In this document: in pieces, positions 7,201 through 13,706 of the stretch
Layout of the letters: the number at the start of each line of letters is the position of its first letter
Position numbering within the stretch: the first letter of the stretch is position 1
NCBI GenBank assembly: GCA_963693635.1
Contig: CAVOBC010000061.1
Location: forward strand, 1 to 17,590
Origin: CAVOBC01 sp963693635
GTDB lineage: Bacteria; Pseudomonadota; Gammaproteobacteria; Pseudomonadales; Azotimanducaceae
DNA length: 17,590 nt
Direction of reading: 5' to 3'
Notes under the pieces: model-generated
Databases searched by the model: none
What the model was told of the DNA's origin: nothing
Seen by the model: only the letters and a program-made list of their open reading frames with translations
Position numbers and translations under genes: made by a program

Positions 7201-7647
7201 ATGGCGTTACTGAAGGAAGGCGACAAGGCTCCTGATTTCACACTGCTCAATCAGGATGGAAAATCGGTGTCCCTTGCTGATTTTGCCGGCAAGCAGGTGA
7301 TCTTCTGGTTTTACCCGCGTGCGAGTACCGGTGGCTGAACCCGCGAAGGGCAAGGGTTCCGTGATCGAATCCAGAAAATCAGCGAAAAGAATGCGGTCGT
7401 CCTTGGCATCAGCAATGACGCACCGGAAAAGAACCAGAGATTCCAGCAGAAACAAGCGTTTCCGTTCGACCTTCTCTGCGACACGAGCCTCGACGTATCT
7501 GTCGCCTACGGTGCGGCTCCAGACACGGGTGCCGGCAAGGCGAACCGCATCAGCTATCTGATCGGCGCCGACGGCAGGATTGCGAAGGTCTACGCCAAGG
7601 TGAAGGCGGCGGAGCATCCAGAGGAGGTGGTGGGGGACCTCGCCTGA
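7201..7647 (+). CDS. Peroxiredoxin, BCP/PrxQ type, probable selenoprotein (Sec46 encoded by in-frame TGA)
   Basis: The protein is 148 aa with an AhpC/TSA thioredoxin fold: MALLKEGDKAPDFTLLNQDGK, then FWFYPRASTGG-TGA-TREGQGFRDRI. The family reads YPxxxTPGCTxE here, so the TGA at 7336-7338 (codon 46) sits exactly on the peroxidatic Cys. Both halves are in the same frame, and the rest is intact to a TGA at 7645 (VVLGISNDAPEKNQRF, FPFDLLCD, ISYLIGADGRIAKVYAKVKA). Peroxiredoxins reduce H2O2 and organic hydroperoxides; selenocysteine at this site is known in some bacterial peroxiredoxins. The PrxQ resolving Cys (five residues on) is Gln51, so it would act as a 1-Sec enzyme or use Cys93 or an outside thiol. 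A SECIS-like hairpin follows the TGA. Alternatives are a point-mutated pseudogene or a sequencing error. Gene calls here may split or drop it. Confidence 0.85.
7354..7372 (+). promoter_or_regulatory. SECIS-like hairpin downstream of the in-frame TGA
   Basis: GGGTTC (7354-7359) pairs with GAATCC (7367-7372) over six base pairs, one of them G-U, closing a 7-nt loop CGTGATC. The loop has G at its second position followed by U. It starts 21 nt after the TGA, within the roughly 16-37 nt spacing described for bacterial SECIS elements that bind SelB. This supports selenocysteine insertion. Short stems occur by chance, so it is suggestive on its own and strong together with the codon position. Confidence 0.6.
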
Positions 7648-7650
7648 CAG

Positions 7651-7666
7651 GGTGCAGCCCTGCACC
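7651..7666. terminator. Short hairpin between convergent peroxiredoxin and enoyl-CoA hydratase genes
   Basis: GGTGCA (7651-7656) and TGCACC (7661-7666) form a 6-bp stem with loop GCCC, 3 nt after the peroxiredoxin stop. It lies in the 36-nt gap between convergent genes, a natural place for termination. There is no T-tract on either strand, so it is not a classical intrinsic terminator. The same core recurs after the gene ending at 9900. Confidence 0.35.
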
Positions 7667-7683
7667 ACCCGAGCTAACGCTCG

Positions 7684-8484
7684 CTACCTGATCGTTGAGA
7701 AGTCGGGTTCGCGCTTTTCTCTGAATGCGGCGAGTGCCTCCGTATTGGCGGGACCGCCGCGCAGCTTTGCGAGGCCATCGTTTTCTGCTTTGGCATTGGT
7801 TCTCATAGCGTCCCGGTGCGGTGCCATGATGAGTTCCTTGGTCTGCATGAGTGATGACAATGGCATCCTCGCCATTGTGCGCGCACGCTCAATTACGGCG
7901 GCAAGAAAACCGTCATCAGGCAGCACTTCTTTTGCGAGTCCGCTCGCCACGCATTCGGTCGAACTCATCCACTCCGCCGAGAGCAGAAACCAGCTCGCGT
8001 TCTGACGACCCATCAGGTGGGGGAATGTGTATGTGGAGCAGGCTTCTGCAGTCAGGCCGAGCGCCGAGAAAGGGCAGCGCATGCGTGCACTCTCAGCCAT
8101 GAACGCGGTGTCCGCAAGGCCGAGGATCGTGCAACCGATGCCGACCCCGAGCCCGTTCGCGGCGACGATAAAGGGCTTTGGAAAGTCGATGATGACGTCG
8201 ACCATGCCGGGGAAACCGAAGGTCGCTTCGTTTCGGTTCTGACCATCTGACGAAAGATCCGCGCCCGCCGAGAACGCGCGTCCCTGGCCGGTCACGACGA
8301 CGACTTTGACGGCATTGTCTTGCCCGGCAGCGACGAAGGCCTGCGCGAGCGCGTCGAACATGGCACCGTTGAATGCATTCAGTGCCTGCGGTCGATTCAG
8401 CGTCAGCGTACGGACGCCCGCCTCATCATCGGCGAGCACGAGGGGTGCGTCCGTTTGGGCGTCATTGTTGGCAGAGTTAGTCAT
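7684..8484 (-). CDS. Enoyl-CoA hydratase/isomerase (crotonase family, ECI2/PECI-like)
   Basis: This is a 266-aa crotonase-fold enzyme acting on enoyl-CoA thioesters in beta-oxidation. The oxyanion-hole segments are FSAGADLS (71-78) and ANGLGVGIG (109-117). The region around Glu147 (FSALGLTAEACSTYTFPHLMG) closely resembles the delta3,delta2-enoyl-CoA isomerase type (FSxLGxxPEGCSSYTFP). I therefore favour double-bond isomerase activity, or a related function, over plain hydration. The start ATG is preceded by a weak AAAGAGA about 10 nt away. It is convergent with the peroxiredoxin gene, and 495 nt separate its start from the next plus-strand gene. It fits functionally with the acyl-CoA dehydrogenases at the right end. 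Confidence 0.9.
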   Translation of the reverse strand: MTNSANNDAQTDAPLVLADDEAGVRTLTLNRPQALNAFNGAMFDALAQAFVAAGQDNAVKVVVVTGQGRAFSAGADLSSDGQNRNEATFGFPGMVDVIIDFPKPFIVAANGLGVGIGCTILGLADTAFMAESARMRCPFSALGLTAEACSTYTFPHLMGRQNASWFLLSAEWMSSTECVASGLAKEVLPDDGFLAAVIERARTMARMPLSSLMQTKELIMAPHRDAMRTNAKAENDGLAKLRGGPANTEALAAFREKREPDFSTIR

Positions 8485-8626
8485 TACAGGGGTCTCTTTT
8501 TGTTTTAAGTGTGGTGGCTTGAATCAGGCGTGGGGATTAGGGCGTGGCCGTGCGTGCTGTCCGATTTGCCCTTTGTTGGCGGTTGTCGAAGAATCCGGGT
8601 CAGTGCTGGTCATGAAGAAGCCTGAT

Positions 8627-8680
8627 ACGAGAAAGCCAAGACGAGAAAGCCAGGTACGAGAAAGCCAGGTACGAGAAAGC
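8627..8680. repeat. 15-bp tandem repeat, about 3.6 copies
   Basis: The unit acgagaaagccaggt occurs at 8641 and 8656. A 14-bp variant (acgagaaagccaag) lies at 8627 and a partial copy (acgagaaagc) at 8671. It sits in the 495-nt gap 8485-8979. I see no convincing conserved gene in that gap, only a weak 65-codon GTG frame (8779-8976). Confidence 0.85.
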
Positions 8681-8979
8681 GTGCACATTTGCGAGCGCAA
8701 ACAATACCAGCATTCGTCGGCGCCCAACTGAAGACGGCAGTGCGGCTGCCGAGGTAAGAGACAAACCGGGAGACGCACGTGGAACGAGCAGAGAGCGAGC
8801 AGTGGCTTGGACAGTGCGAGAGCCGCCTTTCCGTCGCTTGGCCTGTTGGGCTATTCTTGCCGCCGTCAGGAAGGGACCGATTAGACGGGGCAGATCAGCG
8901 CGACGGATTGCCGCCCGGGACCTTGCAAGGTTGCACGGGGCCGACGATAGATAAAGCAAAAGTACCAAGGAGCTAGAGC

Positions 8980-9900
8980 ATGAAACTAGGCATTTATGGC
9001 GGCAATGTCCGCAGGGGAAAGGGGCTCGACAGTCTGGTCGATGAAATTGCCGACATGGAGCAACGCGGCTTCAACAGCTATTGGATACCGCAGGTGGGTA
9101 CGTTCGATGCGTTGACCGCTATCGCACTCGCTGGCAGCAAGACCAGCACGATCGAGATGGGTACAGCGGTCGTGCCGTCCTATCCGCGCCATCCGAACGC
9201 TCTGGCGCAACAGGCCGCGACCGTCAATGCGGTCACGGGCGGACGCCTTGTTCTGGGTGTTGGCCCATCCCATGCGCCAGGCATCGAAGCGCTTGGCCTC
9301 AAATATGACCGCCCGGCCCGGCATATGCGCGAATACGTCAGCATTCTCAAAGCGCTCGGTGACGAGGGCTCGGTCGACTTTGACGGCGAGATGTACCAGA
9401 TGCGGGCCGGCTTCGCCGTTCCCGAAGCGCAGCCATTTCCTGTCGTTATTTCTGCGCTTGCGCCGCTCATGCTGAAAGCGGCCGGCGAAGTTGCCGACGG
9501 CACCGTGACCTGGATGGTAGGCAGGAACACGATCGCGAACAGCACGTCACCACGGATTCGTAAGGCTGCAGCCGATGCAGGTCGCCCGGAACCGCGCATT
9601 GTCTCGGCTGTGCCGCTTTGTGTACACGATGATGCGGATCAGGCGCGTGCCCGTTCAGTGCAGATCTTCCAGCACTATGGCGCGCTCCCTAACTACCGGC
9701 GTCAGCTTGATGCGGAGGGCATCGACCAGGCTGGGGAAATAGCGGTGGTCGGCAACGAGGACCAGGTCGCCGAGCAACTGCAGGGCTTCTTTGACGCGGG
9801 TGCTACTGAAGTGATTGCAAGCGTATTCCCGGCCGGGGACGACGGCCGCGCATCGTTTGCACGGACCTACGATCTGCTGTCAAAGCTCGCGGCGGCGTAA
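8980..9900 (+). CDS. LLM-class (luciferase-like) F420/FMN-dependent oxidoreductase
   Basis: This is a 306-aa TIM-barrel flavin/F420 oxidoreductase of the bacterial luciferase superfamily. It starts MKLGIYGGNVRRGKGLDSLVDEIADMEQRGFNSYWIPQ. The middle has VVPSYPRHPNALAQQAATVNAVTGGRLVLGVGPSH and YDRPARHMREYVSILKAL, the pattern of the MSMEG_4879-type subfamily (TIGR03564-like). AADGTVTWM-type residues (VADGTVTWM) follow. Homologues in actinobacteria use F420H2, but in a proteobacterium FMN or imported F420 must be considered. The substrate is unknown. AAGGAG (8967-8972) is 7 nt upstream of the ATG, so the start is secure. It is apparently monocistronic, with hairpins following the stop. Confidence 0.9.
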   Translation: MKLGIYGGNVRRGKGLDSLVDEIADMEQRGFNSYWIPQVGTFDALTAIALAGSKTSTIEMGTAVVPSYPRHPNALAQQAATVNAVTGGRLVLGVGPSHAPGIEALGLKYDRPARHMREYVSILKALGDEGSVDFDGEMYQMRAGFAVPEAQPFPVVISALAPLMLKAAGEVADGTVTWMVGRNTIANSTSPRIRKAAADAGRPEPRIVSAVPLCVHDDADQARARSVQIFQHYGALPNYRRQLDAEGIDQAGEIAVVGNEDQVAEQLQGFFDAGATEVIASVFPAGDDGRASFARTYDLLSKLAAA

Positions 9901-9916
9901 CCTCACACAGGACCCA

Positions 9917-9962
9917 TGCACCGGCCTGGTGGACGGGCCGGTGCAGGCTCAGAGCCTGCACC
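9917..9962 (+). terminator. Two overlapping, mutually exclusive hairpins after the luciferase-like gene
   Basis: Hairpin A is TGCACCGGCC (9917-9926) with GGCCGGTGCA (9936-9945), a perfect 10-bp stem with a 9-nt loop. Hairpin B is GGTGCAGGCT (9940-9949) with AGCCTGCACC (9953-9962), a perfect 10-bp stem with a 3-nt loop. They share 9940-9945, so only one can form fully. No T-run follows, so Rho-independent termination is uncertain; they could block exonucleases at the transcript 3' end. Confidence 0.45.
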
Positions 9963-10011
9963 GCGAGCATCGCCGTGATGTTCGCATGTAGATTCTGTTC
10001 GTCACCTTGTT

Positions 10012-10050
10012 TCTTGGAGTCGGCTCTTGGGATCGGCTCTTGGAGTCCGT
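10012..10050. repeat. 13-bp imperfect tandem repeat, three copies
   Basis: Units are tcttggagtcggc (10012), tcttgggatcggc (10025) and tcttggagtccgt (10038). The array lies between the convergent luciferase-like and VOC genes. Confidence 0.75.
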
Positions 10051-10077
10051 TCCTGCGCCGTACTCGTTGGTCAACGA

Positions 10078-10482
10078 TCACCCTTCCAGTTCCTGGGCAA
10101 ATGCCAGGACGTGTCCGTCGACGTCGCGAATGTAAAACTCGCGCATCCCCCATGGTGTGTTCCGTGGCGGGATGAATATTGCGACGCCTTTCGCTTCGAG
10201 GTCAGCGGCCATCCGGTCGGCGTCTTCGAGGACGAAAAAGAGGTGCATGTGCTCGCCTGCCGCAACAAACGGAATCGAGGGGTCCGGGTCGTCAACGAGC
10301 TTCAGGTGAAAGATCTGCTCACCGGTCTTGATGCCGGCGTAGAAGTCCTCGTATCGAAAGTCGAGTTCGAGCCCCAGTTTATTGAGGTAGAAGTCGATCT
10401 CAGCTTCGATGCCTGTTGTGCGCAATTGCGTGAGAACGCTTGTGGGCACATTTATTTGCGGATGGGTCGTTGAAGCAGGCAT
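10078..10482 (-). CDS. VOC-family (glyoxalase/bleomycin-resistance/dioxygenase-like) protein
   Basis: This is a 134-aa single vicinal-oxygen-chelate domain made of two beta-alpha-beta-beta-beta halves. The first half has EIDFYLNKLGLELDFRYEDFYAGI and QIFHLKL. The second has HMHLFFVLEDADRMAADLEAKGV, IPPRNTPWGMREFYIRDVDGHVLAFAQ. Candidate metal ligands are the Glu in REFYIRD and the His in DGHVLAF. The family includes glyoxalases, epimerases, ring-cleaving dioxygenases and resistance proteins, and the sequence does not decide among them. GGAG about 8 nt upstream supports the start. It lies downstream of the MDR gene on the same strand with a 111-nt gap, so the two may be cotranscribed. Confidence 0.85.
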   Translation of the reverse strand: MPASTTHPQINVPTSVLTQLRTTGIEAEIDFYLNKLGLELDFRYEDFYAGIKTGEQIFHLKLVDDPDPSIPFVAAGEHMHLFFVLEDADRMAADLEAKGVAIFIPPRNTPWGMREFYIRDVDGHVLAFAQELEG

Positions 10483-10593
10483 GGGCGATTCTCCAGAGGT
10501 TCACGGCAGTGGGCTGCCCAATCTAATGAGATTTATCCTCGATTAAGCGTCACGGACACTGTCTGCATGCCGCACGCCCTCTCCCCCGCGCTG

Positions 10594-11583
10594 TCAGGTC
10601 GCAGGGTCGAACATCACACGACCCGTCGTGCCACGGCTCGACAGACGCTCGAGGGCCTGTGGCAACGTGTCAAAGCCGACGACATCGCTGATGACCGGTT
10701 TCAGCTTTTCTTCAATCAGTTGCTGATGCACGTCGGCATAGCAACGCCTGAGGGACGCAGGGTCTTCCGTACGGTAGCCTCCCATGTGAACGCCAACGAT
10801 GGAGTAGTTCTTGACGAGGGCATGGTTGGTCGGCGCAGAAGGAATCTCGCCGCTCGCGAAGCCAACGATGAGGAGTCGTCCCTCCCAGGCGAGCAGGCGG
10901 CGCACGCTCTCGAAGTGTTCACCACCGACCGGGTCGTAGGCAACGTCCACGCCTCGATTGTCAGTAAGTTCGCGCACCCGGCGGTACAGGTCTTCGCTAC
11001 GATAGTCGATAGCAGCGTCGGCACCGAGGTCGAGGCACATTCTGGTCTTGGCGGGGCCACCTGCGGCGGCGAGGACCCAGCAGCCGTGGGCTTTGGCCAT
11101 CTGGATAGCCGCTGAGCCAACGCCACCAGCACCGGCCAGAACGAGCACGGTCTCGCCAGGCTGCAGGCGCCCCCGGTGATGCAGGGCGAACCAAGCGGTG
11201 CCGTGGGTGATGTGAGTCGCCGAAGCGTGGAGCGTAGACAGACCGTCGGGAATGCGAAAAGCCAGTGAGGCGCGGATCATGGACTCCTCGGCGTATCCGC
11301 CCCAGATGTCGAGTGTCGGGCCGATGACCCGTTCGCCGACCCGAAAGTCACCGCAGTCGTCACCGGTGTCGATGATGGTGCCAGCGGCATTCATGCCCGG
11401 GGTAAAGGGTGGATCGAGCCGCACCTGATACCGGCCCTGGCACTGCAGAATGTCGGCAAAATTCAGGTCCGTTGACTCCACGCGAATCCGCAGGACACCA
11501 GCCTTGGGTGCTGGCAGCGCAACGTCGGCGATGAGGAGTTCGTCCCACGGGTTTCCCAGTGCCTGCATTTGCCATGCCTTCAA
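10594..11583 (-). CDS. Quinone-oxidoreductase-type MDR family NAD(P)H oxidoreductase
   Basis: This is a 329-aa zinc-free member of the medium-chain dehydrogenase/reductase superfamily. It begins MKAWQMQALGNPWDELLIADV. It has the substrate-domain signature ESTDLNFADILQCQGRYQ...PFTPGMNAAG, the nucleotide-binding motif AGAGGVGSAAIQMAKAHG (150-167) and the C-terminal FDTLPQALERLSSRGTTGRVMF. These mark NADPH:quinone oxidoreductase-like or enoyl/enone reductases that reduce activated double bonds. The start codon is TTG, with GGAG 8 nt upstream (cggagacatcgat). No zinc-binding cysteines are present. It is divergent from the zinc alcohol dehydrogenase across a 278-nt gap, so the two may share control. 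Confidence 0.92.
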   Translation of the reverse strand: MKAWQMQALGNPWDELLIADVALPAPKAGVLRIRVESTDLNFADILQCQGRYQVRLDPPFTPGMNAAGTIIDTGDDCGDFRVGERVIGPTLDIWGGYAEESMIRASLAFRIPDGLSTLHASATHITHGTAWFALHHRGRLQPGETVLVLAGAGGVGSAAIQMAKAHGCWVLAAAGGPAKTRMCLDLGADAAIDYRSEDLYRRVRELTDNRGVDVAYDPVGGEHFESVRRLLAWEGRLLIVGFASGEIPSAPTNHALVKNYSIVGVHMGGYRTEDPASLRRCYADVHQQLIEEKLKPVISDVVGFDTLPQALERLSSRGTTGRVMFDPAT

Positions 11584-11667
11584 ATCGATGTCTCCGTTTG
11601 TTGAAGCCGTTTATTGGAAGCTGTTGTCACCATATCCTGGGGCTCTTGATAGCCCTCGTTTTAGAAC

Positions 11668-11718
11668 ACATAGCATTTGCAGGGGTACATAGCATCCAAG
11701 GGTAGATAGTATCTCAGG
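11668..11718. repeat. Degenerate 16-19-bp tandem repeat, three copies
   Basis: Copies headed acatagcat (11668), acatagcat (11687) and agatagtat (11704) are each followed by a ...cagg/aagggt-like tail, with spacings of 19 and 17 nt. It lies in the divergent MDR/alcohol dehydrogenase gap. Confidence 0.55.
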
Positions 11719-11764
11719 TTGTTGGTTGGCCGAACCCTGCCTTCGCGTCGCGTCCGGTGTTGTC

Positions 11765-11806
11765 GGTGGAGGGTTGCTGGTGGAGCGTTGCAGGTAGAGT
11801 GTTGCG
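11765..11806. repeat. 14-bp imperfect tandem repeat, three copies
   Basis: Units are ggtggagggttgct (11765), ggtggagcgttgca (11779) and ggtagagtgttgcg (11793). They lie about 60 nt upstream of the alcohol dehydrogenase start, in its probable leader or promoter region. Confidence 0.8.
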
Positions 11807-11861
11807 TGGTCAAAGGCGTGCGCGCTATCGTCAGGCGACTTTGGGCAAAGGGTGGTCAGCA

Positions 11862-12911
11862 ATGAATAAGACGCATCGGGCGGTGCACTGGCAAGAGGAC
11901 ATGTCGCTTCGACTGGGTAAAGCGGAACTCATCGACCCCGATGCGGGACAGATACAGATTGCCGTCGGCAGCGCGGGCATCTGCGGGTCGGACCTGCATT
12001 TCTTCCGCGGCGACTTCCCGGCCCGGCCTGGCATTGTGCCGGGTCATGAAATCGCGGGCGTTGTCAGCAAGGTGGGCGCGGGTGTGACGCACGTCTTTGA
12101 AGGCGATCTTGTCGGCGTAGAGCCGCTCCTGCGATGCGGCACCTGTCGCTTCTGCGTGACCGGTGATTACCACGTTTGCGGTGATCGCGGTCTCGTTGGT
12201 GAGAATGCAAGTGGCGGCATGGCAGACTTTGTCACCGTGCCAGCAAATACGGCGTTCAAAGCGCCGGCTGGTCTGGATGCGGAACTGGCTGCGCTCGCCG
12301 AACCGCTGGCGTGTTCCGTGCACGGTTTTGCCAAGATGCGGCTCGCGGCCTACGAGACGGTCTTCATCCTCGGCGCGGGTAGCATTGGCCTGACTGCACT
12401 TGTCGTCGCGAAGGCATATGGCGCGAAGACCATCATCCTTGCCCGCCACTCGCATCAGCAAGCCGCCGCCCGTGAACTTGGCGCGGACGAGGTGATTGCG
12501 GACGACGAGGCGGGCCATGAGCGCATCAGGGAACTGCGGCACCTACAGGCGATCGATGTGTCGGTAGAAACCGTCGGCGGCAAAGGTGACACATTGATGC
12601 AGGCGCAGATGGTCGTCAGGCCAAAGGGACGTCTACTGGTCCTGGGCGTCTTCAGCGTGCAGACGGTGCCGATCAACCCCCTGCACCTGGCGCTGCGCGA
12701 AGTCGAGATCATCGGTTCCATGACCTACGCGGCTTCAGATGGACACGCGGACTACGACCAGGCACTCAATATTCTTTCGGACTATCCGGTCGCGCGCTGC
12801 CTGGTCACCCACCGGTTTTCGCTCGACCAGGTCGCTGAGGCGTTCGCTGCAGCGGATGACAAAAGATCAGGCTCCATCAAGGTTCATTTCCAGCCTCGCG
12901 AACACGCCTGA
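11862..12911 (+). CDS. Zinc-dependent alcohol/polyol dehydrogenase (MDR family)
   Basis: This is a 349-aa zinc MDR that oxidises an alcohol or polyol to a ketone or aldehyde with NAD(P)+. Catalytic zinc ligands appear as Cys41 (GICGSDLHFF) and His62-Glu63 (PGHEIAGVV), with Glu147 in LAEPLAC. The structural zinc lobe has four cysteines (92, 95, 98, 106 in CGTCRFCVTGDYHVC). The cofactor loop is LGAGSIGLTAL (170-180). After beta-strand 2 the sequence is IILARHSH rather than a terminal Asp, which may favour NADP. The start at 11862 follows AAAGGGTGG. An in-frame ATG at 11757 lies inside intergenic repeats and was rejected. The overall pattern resembles L-idonate/sorbitol/threonine-type dehydrogenases, but the substrate is not decided. 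GST follows 106 nt downstream. Confidence 0.93.
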   Translation: MNKTHRAVHWQEDMSLRLGKAELIDPDAGQIQIAVGSAGICGSDLHFFRGDFPARPGIVPGHEIAGVVSKVGAGVTHVFEGDLVGVEPLLRCGTCRFCVTGDYHVCGDRGLVGENASGGMADFVTVPANTAFKAPAGLDAELAALAEPLACSVHGFAKMRLAAYETVFILGAGSIGLTALVVAKAYGAKTIILARHSHQQAAARELGADEVIADDEAGHERIRELRHLQAIDVSVETVGGKGDTLMQAQMVVRPKGRLLVLGVFSVQTVPINPLHLALREVEIIGSMTYAASDGHADYDQALNILSDYPVARCLVTHRFSLDQVAEAFAAADDKRSGSIKVHFQPREHA

Positions 12912-12979
12912 TGTTATCGTCTGTGAATTGACACCATTTATTTCACGCCCGATTCACGATCGGTTCGACTGTTCAAACG

Positions 12980-13009
12980 ACGATTTCACGAAAGACGATT
13001 TCATGAGAG
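12980..13009. repeat. 15-bp direct tandem repeat, two copies, at the GST ribosome site
   Basis: Units are acgatttcacgaaag (12980) and acgatttcatgagag (12995). The second copy supplies part of the AGAGAGG ribosome binding site of the GST gene, so unit changes could affect its translation. Confidence 0.65.
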
Positions 13010-13017
13010 AGGTAAGG

Positions 13018-13647
13018 ATGAAGCTCTGGCACTGTAACAACGCACGATCCCTGAGGCCCCTTTGGGCACTTGAGGAGATGGGTCTCGATTATGAATTGAT
13101 CGTGATGCCCTTCCCGCCCCGGATGTTTCAGCGGGAATATCTGAAGGTGAATGTGCTGGGTACCATTCCGTATTTTGAAGATGGCGAGCACTACCTGACC
13201 GAGTCGTCGGGCATCTGCCATTACCTAGCTGAGAAGTATGGGCCTGAGTTCGGACTGCGGCCGGACCATCCTGAATATGGCCCGTACATCAACTGGCTGT
13301 TCCACAGCGACGCGACGCTCACGTTTCCGCAGACGCTGGTTCTGCGCTACACCCGGCTCGAGCCCGAAGAGCGGCGACAGCCCACCGTCGCTGCCGATTA
13401 TCGCAAGTGGTATCTCGCGCGACTGCGTATGCTCGATGCGGTGATCGAAGACCGCGAGTTCCTGTGCGACAACCGTTTTACGATGGCGGACATCGCGATC
13501 GCCTATGCCCTGTTTCTGGGTGAGAGCCTTGACATCCATGTCGACTACAAGCCGCAGACACGCGACTACCTTGAGCGGATGAAAGCCCGCGAAGGATTCA
13601 GGAAGGGGCAGGAGGCCCAGGCAAAGGCAGAGGCCGAGCAACTCTGA
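13018..13647 (+). CDS. Glutathione S-transferase family protein
   Basis: This is a 209-aa cytosolic GST. The N-terminal thioredoxin-like domain reads MKLWHCNNARSLRPLWALEEMGLDYEL, with Ser11 in the usual catalytic-residue area and the cis-proline in GTIP (Pro51). The glutathione gamma-Glu-binding pair is TESS (Glu62-Ser63), followed by GICHYLAEKYG. The C-terminal helical domain has NWLFHSDATL and the conserved N-capping/hydrophobic staple FTMADIAIAYAL. I chose ATG 13018 because it begins the fold directly and has AGAGG 5-6 nt upstream; ATG 13003 is an alternative adding five residues. It probably shares a transcript with the alcohol dehydrogenase and may detoxify or isomerise catabolic intermediates. 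Confidence 0.92.
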   Translation: MKLWHCNNARSLRPLWALEEMGLDYELIVMPFPPRMFQREYLKVNVLGTIPYFEDGEHYLTESSGICHYLAEKYGPEFGLRPDHPEYGPYINWLFHSDATLTFPQTLVLRYTRLEPEERRQPTVAADYRKWYLARLRMLDAVIEDREFLCDNRFTMADIAIAYALFLGESLDIHVDYKPQTRDYLERMKAREGFRKGQEAQAKAEAEQL

Positions 13648-13706
13648 CCGGCAGAGGCGGCGGCACAGGTGCAGTGTTGGTCGTCACGTCGAACCGACTG
13701 TGTGGC

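Noticed and set aside
7201..7338. Reading the peroxiredoxin as a 45-aa peptide ending at TGA, or as a simple pseudogene
   Set aside because: The only defect lies exactly at the catalytic Cys codon, the frame continues intact for over 100 codons and a SECIS-like hairpin follows. Sec is the simpler explanation, though an error in the sequence cannot be excluded.
7337..7359. GAACCC/GGGTTC stem as the SECIS element
   Set aside because: Its stem includes part of the TGA and its loop is only about 4 nt beyond it, which does not fit the usual spacing. The GGGTTC/GAATCC hairpin fits better.
8306..8731. Plus-strand frame of 141 codons at the end of the enoyl-CoA hydratase gene
   Set aside because: It is antisense to a real gene and then runs through the 15-bp tandem repeat (RESQVRESQVRES); no ribosome site.
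10567..11115. Plus-strand frame of 182 codons opposite the quinone oxidoreductase gene
   Set aside because: It is an antisense shadow with no recognisable motif.
12739..13017. Upstream extension of the GST frame to 12739
   Set aside because: It overlaps the end of the alcohol dehydrogenase in another frame and is not GST-like; the fold starts at 13018.
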